From positions 10,833-19,200 of the forward strand of contig PLFA01000119.1 in assembly GCA_003136615.1 (NCBI GenBank): DNA of 8,368 nucleotides. The letters run 5' to 3'. Position 1 is the stretch's first letter. The number at the start of each line of letters is the position of its first letter. This DNA is from Caulobacteraceae bacterium. Lineage in GTDB: Bacteria > Pseudomonadota > Alphaproteobacteria > Caulobacterales > Caulobacteraceae. Made by a program: the position numbers and the translations under genes. This document shows positions 1 through 5,731 of the stretch, piece after piece. The notes beneath the pieces were generated by a model that was not told the DNA's origin, ran no database searches, and saw only the letters and a list, made by a program, of their open reading frames with translations.

Positions 1-444
1 GCGAGCCTCGTGGGCCTCTTCGTCATTGGCGGCAGGGCCGCCTCCGGCGCGCTCCTCGACCGGTTCTGGGCGCCAGGGGTCGCGGCGGCGTTCCTGGCCG
101 CCCCGGCGGCGGGCTGCCTGCTCCTGGTCTTCGCGCCCCACAGCCTCGCCTGGGCGGCCATCGCGGCGATCCTCATCGGCCTCGCCGCCGGGGCGGAGTT
201 CGACCTCCTCGCCTATCTGCTGGCGGCCTATTTCGGCCTGCGCCGCTATGGCGCCATCTATGGCGTCGCGTCCGCCTTCTTCGGCTTCGCCGCCGGCGCA
301 GCCCCCTTCGTCTTCGCCGCGGTCTTCGGCAAGACCGGCTCCTATGACGGCGTCCTGATCGGCGCAGCGGCGGCCTTTGGGGTTGGAGGGGTCAGCCTGC
401 TGGCGCTCGGGCCATGCCCCAGGCCCGCGGTGAAGGTCGCGTGA
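1..444 (+). CDS. MFS transporter, C-terminal part (5' end outside window)
   Basis: This is the last 147 codons of an inner-membrane secondary transporter. The frame is open from base 1 and ends at TGA 442-444, so the true start lies upstream; the Met at base 10 is only an internal codon. The visible part is almost entirely hydrophobic, with several Ala/Gly/Leu-rich membrane segments separated by short loops. A GRAASGALLDRF stretch near the beginning (bases about 34-69) resembles the motif-A-like loop between helices 8 and 9 of the MFS fold. The later pattern, a YFG loop followed by small-residue helices, resembles the C-terminal half of the minus-strand MFS protein at 4388-5719, so the two may be distant paralogues. 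It converges on the dioxygenase gene with 13 bases between stop codons, and therefore belongs to a different transcript from the operon. Substrate unknown. Confidence 0.85.
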   Translation, partial: ASLVGLFVIGGRAASGALLDRFWAPGVAAAFLAAPAAGCLLLVFAPHSLAWAAIAAILIGLAAGAEFDLLAYLLAAYFGLRRYGAIYGVASAFFGFAAGAAPFVFAAVFGKTGSYDGVLIGAAAAFGVGGVSLLALGPCPRPAVKVA

Positions 445-449
445 GCCTG

Positions 450-470
450 CGCGCCGCCTAGAACGGCGCG
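450..470. terminator. GC-rich hairpin at the convergent gene junction
   Basis: CGCGCCG (450-456) and CGGCGCG (464-470) form a perfect 7-bp stem around a 7-base loop that contains the dioxygenase stop codon (458-460). It sits between two convergent genes, where a shared bidirectional terminator would be expected. No T-tract follows on either strand, so it is not a textbook intrinsic terminator. In DNA this GC-rich, the stem could also arise by chance. Confidence 0.35.
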
Positions 471-1270
471 TCCCCCGCCACGGTGACCCGAAAGCCTGAA
501 CGCGTCTGCGGGAAGTAGTCCCATACCGCCAGATGCTGCGTGCAGCGATTGTCCCAGAAGGCCACAGAGTGAGGTTTCCAGCGGAAGCGGACATGGAAGT
601 TCGGGTTCGTGCAGTGGGCGTAGAGATAATTCAGGATGGCGTCGCTCTCCTCCTTCGACACCTCGGGGATGCGGGTCACATAGGAGGCGTTGACGAAGAG
701 GGACTTTCGCTTGGTCACAGGATGGGTGCGCACGATGGGATGGGTGGAGCAGGGGTAGCGTCGGTCGAGATCCGGGAACAGGGGCCGATAGACGTGATCT
801 CCGTCATGGATGGCGGTAAGGCCCTCCAGATAGACCTTCATCCGATCCGAAAGGGCCTCATAGGCCGCGTACATGCTGGCGAAGAGGGTGTCGCCCCCCA
901 CCTCCGGCACGATCGGCAGATAGAGGATGCTGCCCATGGGCGGCTCGGCGTTGCAGGTGAGATCTGAATGCCAGTTCTCGCCAGCCACGAATTTGGAGTT
1001 GGCGTCGGCATGGATGGCGACGATCTCCGGGTGATCGGGAAGTCCCGGCACGCCGGAATGGATGGCGAGGTCACCGAACATGCGTCCAAAGGCCTTATGG
1101 GCGTCATGGGTGAGGTTCTGGTCGCGGAAGAACAGGACCTGGTGCTCCGCCATGGCCTGGTGCAGTTCGTCTCTCTGACGGTTGGAGATCTTTCCGCCCA
1201 GATCGACGCCAAACACCTCCGCGCCGATCCGCAATGTGACCGGCCGCACATCTATGCTGTCATAAGCCAT
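458..1270 (-). CDS. TauD/TfdA-family Fe(II)/2-oxoglutarate-dependent dioxygenase
   Basis: A 270-residue cytoplasmic non-haem iron enzyme of usual TauD-family length. Family members hydroxylate a substrate carbon using O2 and 2-oxoglutarate, often next to a sulfonate, ether or other leaving group, releasing succinate and CO2. The facial triad is visible: H101 and D103 in ENWHSDLT, and H246 in NRCTQHLAVWDY. T128 in GGDTLF and R257 in FPQTRSGFR match the 2-oxoglutarate-binding residues of TauD. H71 and R261 fall where E. coli TauD holds the taurine sulfonate (H70, R270, from memory), which suggests an anionic substrate, but these positions are shared by other clades such as TfdA. The ATG at 1270 has an AAGGA-type ribosome site 7 bases upstream. 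This is the last gene of the minus-strand operon, 18 bases after the M20-like gene. Family assignment is firm; calling it taurine dioxygenase would not be justified in this context. Confidence 0.92.
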   Translation of the reverse strand: MAYDSIDVRPVTLRIGAEVFGVDLGGKISNRQRDELHQAMAEHQVLFFRDQNLTHDAHKAFGRMFGDLAIHSGVPGLPDHPEIVAIHADANSKFVAGENWHSDLTCNAEPPMGSILYLPIVPEVGGDTLFASMYAAYEALSDRMKVYLEGLTAIHDGDHVYRPLFPDLDRRYPCSTHPIVRTHPVTKRKSLFVNASYVTRIPEVSKEESDAILNYLYAHCTNPNFHVRFRWKPHSVAFWDNRCTQHLAVWDYFPQTRSGFRVTVAGDAPF

Positions 1271-1277
1271 GAGCGGA

Positions 1278-1283
1278 TCCTTT
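1278..1283 (-). promoter_or_regulatory. Ribosome binding site of the dioxygenase gene
   Basis: The minus strand reads AAAGGA, followed by 7 bases and then ATG at 1270. This supports the chosen start and independent initiation after the 18-base gap. Confidence 0.6.
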
Positions 1284-1288
1284 AAGGC

Positions 1289-2656
1289 TTAAGCGAAGGG
1301 ATTGTCGCCATAGACAGGCGCGGGGCGATGGCCCTCGGCGCTGCTGGGGCTGTGTCCGCAGACGGCCAGGGCGGTCAAGGCGTAGATCAGGACACTGTCG
1401 ACGAAATCCTTGGGCGTCGGCCGCCAGCGGGTGAAGCCGGTGGTGATGGCCGGGATGCGCTGCATGTTGAAGACGTTCTGGTCCCGCCACATGCTGGAAT
1501 AGACAGGGTTCGCCCGCTCCACAGGCCGGCCCAGACCCAGCCGCGTGGCGGCGTCTACCGCGCCCACCAGGGGAGCCACAGCGGCGGCGTCGGCTTCGAA
1601 GCCGTTGCGCGCCACGACAGGCTCGATCTCCACCTCGCCCAGTCCCTCATCTCGGGCCAGCTTTTCCAGGGAATGGAGGATCTCCGCCGGAGTCTGGCGG
1701 GGGGTCATGCCCACCTCGAGATAGAGACAGCAGACCTCGGTCCCCGCACCGAAAGCATAAGGCACGCCGCCCCTGATCGCGGCGATCTGCGCCTTGGGAA
1801 CGGCGGTTCCTCCGGCGCTTTCATAGCGGTTCTCGACCTCATAGGCCCGGCCCCAGCGGTTCAGGGCCGCCACCATGCCGCCCAGGCGATAGATGGGATT
1901 GGGGTGATCAGCCGGGTTCTCAGGATGGGTCAGCAGCGGGGTGAAGATCGCCTCGCCCAGCATCTTGATCCGGAACACCGCATAGCCGCAGCCGACCCAG
2001 GTCAGCCCAAAGTCGCAGCCCTCCGCGGCGATGGCGTAGTCTGGCGCCACGCCACCGTGGTGGAAGAGGTAATGAGCGCCGATATCCTTGCCGAGATAGG
2101 CTATCCCGGAATGCTCCTCCATCGGTTCGGGGCCGATCTCGCCGGGGCAGGCGGTCAGATACATCTTGCCGGAGAGATTGTAGCCCGCGCGCTTCAGAGC
2201 CTTGGCCGCCATGAGGAAGCAGCTCATGGGCCCCCGGTCATTGGCGATGGGATAGCCGTGGAAGCGGCCATCCTCGATCCAGCACTTCGTCCACTCGGGG
2301 TTATCCAGGGTCTCGGGGCGAAACTTATAGGCGTCGAGTTCCGGAACCCATGTGGGCGCCTCGGTGTCGAGGTGCGCGGTGAAGAGGAGGTTCTTGCCAA
2401 CCCCCGCGCCGCCAAAGGTCCCAATCACATTTGGCCGTTCGGGCGTCGCCCCGACCTTGCGGGGGTTAAAGCCCTCGGCCTTCATCCAATCATAGACAAA
2501 GGCGGCGGCCTCGGTCTCATGTCCGGCAAAGCTCGGAATGTTGCCCAGGTCCAGGGCGAGCTTGACCAGTTCGTCCGCGTCAATGGCCGCGGCAATGGCC
2601 GCCCTGTCCGCCTCGGTGACGGCGTAGGGCGCGGGGCCCAGAAACCCGTCAGCCAT
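1289..2656 (-). CDS. M20-fold metallohydrolase-like protein with altered active-site motifs
   Basis: 455 residues, cytoplasmic (no signal peptide), about the usual length for the M20/ArgE/DapE/carboxypeptidase G2 superfamily. These enzymes hydrolyse N-acyl, N-carbamoyl or peptide amide bonds with a two-metal centre. Recognisable motifs in order: LLFTAHLDTE (H95, D97); ANDRG with the bridging Asp D140; ACPGEIGPEP around E173; AAEGCDF with E212; then an inserted dimerisation domain and a C-terminal return to the catalytic domain. Two features are odd. The usual Glu-Glu pair is Gly-Glu (G172-E173), and the C-terminal metal-binding His expected in an AH-x-x-D/E motif appears to be Arg/Trp (TRWRPTPKDF, about 409-418). 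It may have changed metal use or chemistry, or my hand alignment may be off. The ATG overlaps the preceding hydrolase gene by 8 bases and has GGAGG 9 bases upstream. M20 relatives include N-carbamoyl amidohydrolases, which would suit a RutA/RutB-like neighbourhood, but the reaction is not known. Confidence 0.82.
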   Translation of the reverse strand: MADGFLGPAPYAVTEADRAAIAAAIDADELVKLALDLGNIPSFAGHETEAAAFVYDWMKAEGFNPRKVGATPERPNVIGTFGGAGVGKNLLFTAHLDTEAPTWVPELDAYKFRPETLDNPEWTKCWIEDGRFHGYPIANDRGPMSCFLMAAKALKRAGYNLSGKMYLTACPGEIGPEPMEEHSGIAYLGKDIGAHYLFHHGGVAPDYAIAAEGCDFGLTWVGCGYAVFRIKMLGEAIFTPLLTHPENPADHPNPIYRLGGMVAALNRWGRAYEVENRYESAGGTAVPKAQIAAIRGGVPYAFGAGTEVCCLYLEVGMTPRQTPAEILHSLEKLARDEGLGEVEIEPVVARNGFEADAAAVAPLVGAVDAATRLGLGRPVERANPVYSSMWRDQNVFNMQRIPAITTGFTRWRPTPKDFVDSVLIYALTALAVCGHSPSSAEGHRPAPVYGDNPFA

Positions 2657-3320
2657 GCGCTTCAGCCTCCGCCCAGGCGGCCGCGATATCGGCGCTCTTC
2701 ACCAGAATGGCACAGTTGAGCTCCAGGCTTTTCAGCGCGCCCGCGTGCAGATCAGGCTCATAGGCGGCGCAGGCGTCCTCGGCGACAAACACATGATAGT
2801 CCATGTGGAAGGCGTCCCAGGCCGTTGAGCCCACACAGCATTCGGTGGTGAGGCCGCAGACGATGAGAGTGTCGACGCCTAAGCCTTTCAGCACGCTGTC
2901 CAGATCCGTCCCGTGAAAGGCGCTATAGCGGGTCTTGGCGATCACCCTCTCGCCCGGAACGGGCAGGGGTCCATAAAAGTCGGCGCCAGGCTCGCCGATC
3001 CGGCAAAGGCCGCTTTCGCTCTCGGGATCGCCACCACGTCGCCGCATCCGCTCCGACCATGCCGCGGAGTCTGTCTTGGCCGAGGTCATCAGGCCGATAA
3101 AGATCACGGGGACCTGGGCCGCCCGGGCGCCCTGCGCCAATCTCTCCGCGGCGGCGAGGGCGGCCGGCACGGTGGAGAGGTCGACACCCCATTGGCCCAC
3201 GGCGCCCCCCGGCGATCCAAAATCGACCTGCATGTCGATGATCAATAGCGCGGTCCGGGTCGGGGCGATCCACGCGGCCAAGCCTTCGGTCTCGGCCAGG
3301 GCGGGGCTTAGGGCGTTCAT
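2649..3320 (-). CDS. RutB-like isochorismatase-fold cysteine hydrolase
   Basis: 223 residues, cytoplasmic, close to the roughly 230 residues of E. coli RutB. The catalytic triad of the family is visible: D29 in LLIIDMQVDF, K129 in VIAKTRYSAF, and C162 in GLTTECCVGSTAWDAF, preceded by the Gly-Leu-Thr segment typical of the cis-peptide turn. Family members cleave amides or ureides through a cysteine thioester; examples are nicotinamidase, N-carbamoylsarcosine amidase, maleamate amidase and RutB (ureidoacrylate). The ATG lies inside an ATGA overlap with the monooxygenase stop codon (3317-3320), and no strong ribosome site precedes it, so translation is probably coupled. Direct coupling to a RutA-like monooxygenase suggests it hydrolyses the product of that enzyme. 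A substrate other than ureidoacrylate is likely because the partner's pocket differs. The symbol rutB is withheld because the rest of the Rut pathway is missing. Confidence 0.9.
   Translation of the reverse strand: MNALSPALAETEGLAAWIAPTRTALLIIDMQVDFGSPGGAVGQWGVDLSTVPAALAAAERLAQGARAAQVPVIFIGLMTSAKTDSAAWSERMRRRGGDPESESGLCRIGEPGADFYGPLPVPGERVIAKTRYSAFHGTDLDSVLKGLGVDTLIVCGLTTECCVGSTAWDAFHMDYHVFVAEDACAAYEPDLHAGALKSLELNCAILVKSADIAAAWAEAEAHG
2666..2670 (-). promoter_or_regulatory. Ribosome binding site of the M20-like gene
   Basis: GGAGG on the minus strand, 9 bases before the ATG at 2656 and inside the 3' end of the cysteine hydrolase gene. It supports this start despite the 8-base gene overlap. 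Confidence 0.6.
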
Positions 3321-4378
3321 GCGAAGGACGCCTTAAGGCCTGGGAGCATCTCGGCGCCAAACATCTTCAGCCCCTCCACATAGTCGGGGAAGATCAGCAT
3401 CAGGCCATCCAGCTCCGCGAAGCGCACGAATTGTTCCACTTGTTCGCGGCAGGTGGCGGGGCTTCCGATCACGGTCTGGGTCATGAAGGCGCCCTGTTGA
3501 TCGGCGGCGGCTGACAGCCTCCCGGGCGGCACGCCCCAGCTTTTGAGCATCTCGATCACAGCGGCCATGTCGACCCCATCACGATAGTGCTGGGCGAGGG
3601 CCTCGGCCTTGGCGTCGGTCTCGGCATAGACCACCGTGCACATGGCGTAGGTCTTGACGGTCTTGCCGTAGGTCTCGGCGATCTCCTTCGCCCGGCGGCT
3701 GGAGTCGCGCCGCTCCTCGGGCGTTTGACCGCCGATGAAGCAGGCGTCGGCCTCCCGCACCGCGAAGTTCAGACCGCGATCGGACATGCCGGCGCATATC
3801 AAGTCCGGGTGGGGCTTGGAGAGGGGCTTGGGGTCGGAGACGCAATCGTCGAAATCGAAGAACCGGCCATGGGCGGTGACGCTCTCTTCGCTCCACAGGC
3901 GTTTGACTAGGGTGGTCCACTCCTCGGTGAGGGCATAGCGGTCGTCGTGATCGAGGGTCTCGTCCCAGGCCCCCATCTGGGCGAACTCGGCGCGGTAGGC
4001 TCCCGCCACGATATTCAGTCCCGCCCGGCCGCCCGAGATGTGATCCAGGGTCGTGATCATCTTGGCGGTGACGGCGGGGTTTTGCAGCATCGGATGCACC
4101 GTGGCCCAGACCTTCACCCGCTTGGTGGCTTCGGCCAGGCCCGCCATCAGGGTGAGGGATTCCAGGGATGTACCCCAGTGGTTGGTCTCCCCGCCGAAGC
4201 CCCGCCACTTGCCCATGGACATGATGAAATCCATGCCCACCTCGTCCGCCGTGACGGCGGCGGCGCGGTTCTGCTTCCAGAGACCGTCAAGGGGCGGGGT
4301 GGTGTTGGAGACAATCCAGCCGCCATTGGCCACGGGCAGGAAAACGCCGAACTCTTTCTGAGAAGGCTTGTGAAACAT
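3317..4378 (-). CDS. RutA-like flavin-dependent monooxygenase (luciferase-like family)
   Basis: 353 residues, soluble, with the TIM-barrel fold of the bacterial luciferase-like family; it needs reduced FMN from a separate reductase. Similarity to E. coli RutA is evident along the whole length: GVFLPVANGGWIVS at 11-24, RGFGGETNHW at 59-68, LESLTLMAGLAEAT at 72-85, SGGRAGLNIVAG at 115-126, and FDFDDCVSDPKP at 174-185. RutA opens the uracil ring by oxidative amide cleavage. T93 and N122 correspond to the Thr and Asn recalled as placing O2 at flavin N5 in RutA, and E131 is also kept. The pocket Trp of RutA's GWQKPE motif is Ala here (A127, GAYRAE), suggesting a different or larger substrate. The start ATG has GAGGAGG 4 bases upstream, overlapping the stop of the MFS gene, and the stop overlaps the cysteine hydrolase start. 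No flavin reductase is seen in the window. The wider family includes DszA-type enzymes, so ring-opening is inferred. Confidence 0.92.
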   Translation of the reverse strand: MFHKPSQKEFGVFLPVANGGWIVSNTTPPLDGLWKQNRAAAVTADEVGMDFIMSMGKWRGFGGETNHWGTSLESLTLMAGLAEATKRVKVWATVHPMLQNPAVTAKMITTLDHISGGRAGLNIVAGAYRAEFAQMGAWDETLDHDDRYALTEEWTTLVKRLWSEESVTAHGRFFDFDDCVSDPKPLSKPHPDLICAGMSDRGLNFAVREADACFIGGQTPEERRDSSRRAKEIAETYGKTVKTYAMCTVVYAETDAKAEALAQHYRDGVDMAAVIEMLKSWGVPPGRLSAAADQQGAFMTQTVIGSPATCREQVEQFVRFAELDGLMLIFPDYVEGLKMFGAEMLPGLKASFA

Positions 4379-4382
4379 GTCG

Positions 4383-4389
4383 CCTCCTC
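4383..4389 (-). promoter_or_regulatory. Strong ribosome binding site of the RutA-like gene
   Basis: GAGGAGG on the minus strand, 4 bases before the ATG at 4378. It overlaps the TGA of the MFS gene (4388-4390). It is one of the best Shine-Dalgarno matches in the window, consistent with high expression of the monooxygenase. Confidence 0.75.
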
Positions 4390-5719
4390 AGGCCGCCTTC
4401 TTCACCAGACCGACGGCTTCGCCCTCGGTGAGTTCGTCCGCCTGGGGCGCCGCGTCCTTCGCGGGCGGCCGCATGAACACCGCGGCGGCCAGAACAACGG
4501 CAATCACCCCGGCATAGATCTGAAACGCGAGGCCGAAGCCGCCGGTATAGTCCCGCACCGCGCCGCCGAACACGGGGCCCAGAGCCGAGACCGCGCCGAT
4601 CAGGCAGACGGCCGAGAAGATCTCCAGATTATGCGCCCGCCCGAAGTAATTCAAAAGCAGGACGGTGACCGAAAGGGCGGTGAGGCCGAAGCCCAGGCCC
4701 GTGCCGGCGGCATAGAGCACCATCATCGGATAGTTGTCCGCCACGCTAAGCGCCCAGCTCCCCAACACCATGGACGCCAGGGCGAACAGCAGAACATAGC
4801 GGGGGTCCACATGGTCGCCCACCAGACCGCCCAGCAACCGCCCCCCGATGCCCATGAGGGACTCGAAGCTCAGCATGGCGCCTGCCACCGCCGGCGAGAT
4901 GCGGTGCTCGGTCAGATGCGCAACCGAAAGGCTGGCGACGGTCACGCCACAGAGAAGATGCCCGAAATAGGCCGCCAGCAGAACGTAGAACTGAGGCGTT
5001 CGGGCCGCTTCCTTGAGAGTCCAGTTGCGAACCGAACGATAGACCTTTGTCGCGACACTCGCGGCGACCTGCGCGTCGGTCTCGTCGGAGGTCTCCTGCA
5101 GCCACCGCGAGGATCCCACCAGGGCCGTGCACAGCGCCCCGACGACCAGGGCGATAACAATCTGGACCACCCAGAAGAGCCGCCATTGCTGGTGCGTGGC
5201 GTCCATGAAGGAAATGACGAACCACGGCCCGGCCACCCCGCCCAGCGACCCGAAAGTGAAATAGACCCCGAAGGCCAGTGCACGGCGCTGAAACGCCGCC
5301 GCGAGGACATGGGTGCCGGGGATCAGGGCCATCATCTGATAGCCCACCCCGCAGAGGGCCGCACCGATCAGATAGAGGGGCAGGCCGCGCGTGACGCTAA
5401 GGCACAGGAACCCCAGGGCCATCACCGCCGTGCCCAGCAACAGCACGGCCCTCACGCCGACCCTGCGGATCAGGTAGGCCGGCAGAAAGGCCGAGGCCCC
5501 GCAAAGCGCGCCCAGCAGGGTGAAACCAAGCCCCGCCTCCGTCCAGCTCCAATGTTCCTCCTTCACCATCGCGGGCAGAACCACGCCGAGAGACGAAAAG
5601 GTCGACGCCGTGATCAGGAACAGCAGGATGCTGAACGCGGCGAGCGCCGACCAAGATCGCCACGCCCAGGATCGCCAAGGGGGGGGGCTGGAGTGCGAGC
5701 CGTGGATCAGAGACGCCAT
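4388..5719 (-). CDS. MFS transporter, probable substrate uptake
   Basis: 443 residues, inner-membrane major facilitator of normal length, with many hydrophobic segments consistent with the 12-helix plan. A long polar central loop (about 206-245) separates the two halves. The motif-A-like loop of the second half is visible at GGRLLGGLVGDHVDPRYV (292-309), and a degenerate one in the first half at YLIRRVGVR (82-90). The layout recalls MFS permeases of organic or aromatic acids and the monocarboxylate/oxalate type, but the substrate cannot be read. It starts 12 bases after the receptor stop, with only a weak ribosome site, so coupling is likely. Position between an outer-membrane receptor and catabolic enzymes supports import of the pathway substrate. 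The N-terminus is unusual: a run of nine C bases encodes Pro-Pro-Pro, followed by a repeated WRSW unit before helix 1. A downstream start would shorten the cytoplasmic tail without loss of helices. Confidence 0.9.
   Translation of the reverse strand: MASLIHGSHSSPPPWRSWAWRSWSALAAFSILLFLITASTFSSLGVVLPAMVKEEHWSWTEAGLGFTLLGALCGASAFLPAYLIRRVGVRAVLLLGTAVMALGFLCLSVTRGLPLYLIGAALCGVGYQMMALIPGTHVLAAAFQRRALAFGVYFTFGSLGGVAGPWFVISFMDATHQQWRLFWVVQIVIALVVGALCTALVGSSRWLQETSDETDAQVAASVATKVYRSVRNWTLKEAARTPQFYVLLAAYFGHLLCGVTVASLSVAHLTEHRISPAVAGAMLSFESLMGIGGRLLGGLVGDHVDPRYVLLFALASMVLGSWALSVADNYPMMVLYAAGTGLGFGLTALSVTVLLLNYFGRAHNLEIFSAVCLIGAVSALGPVFGGAVRDYTGGFGLAFQIYAGVIAVVLAAAVFMRPPAKDAAPQADELTEGEAVGLVKKAA
5648..5677 (-). 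repeat. Imperfect 15-base tandem duplication in the MFS gene
   Basis: Codons 15-19 (WRSWA) and 20-24 (WRSWS) are near-identical in DNA: TGGCGATCCTGGGCG then TGGCGATCTTGGTCG, differing at two bases. This looks like a recent in-frame duplication in the cytoplasmic N-terminal tail. Confidence 0.7.
5679..5687 (-). repeat. Nine-C homopolymer in the MFS coding region
   Basis: Nine consecutive G on the plus strand (C on the coding strand) cover the end of codon 11 and most of codons 12-14 (Ser-Pro-Pro-Pro). It is prone to slipped-strand change or to sequencing error; any one-base change would frameshift the transporter near its start. Confidence 0.85.
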
Positions 5720-5731
5720 GCAATCGTCCGA

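Noticed and set aside
1328..2719. 463-codon plus-strand open frame opposite the M20-like gene
   Set aside because: Antisense shadow; no recognisable motif, and the opposite strand carries ordered M20 motifs.
3330..3339. 10-bp palindrome GCCTTAAGGC just before the cysteine hydrolase start
   Set aside because: It lies inside the coding end of the monooxygenase and is short enough to occur by chance; no regulatory role is supported.
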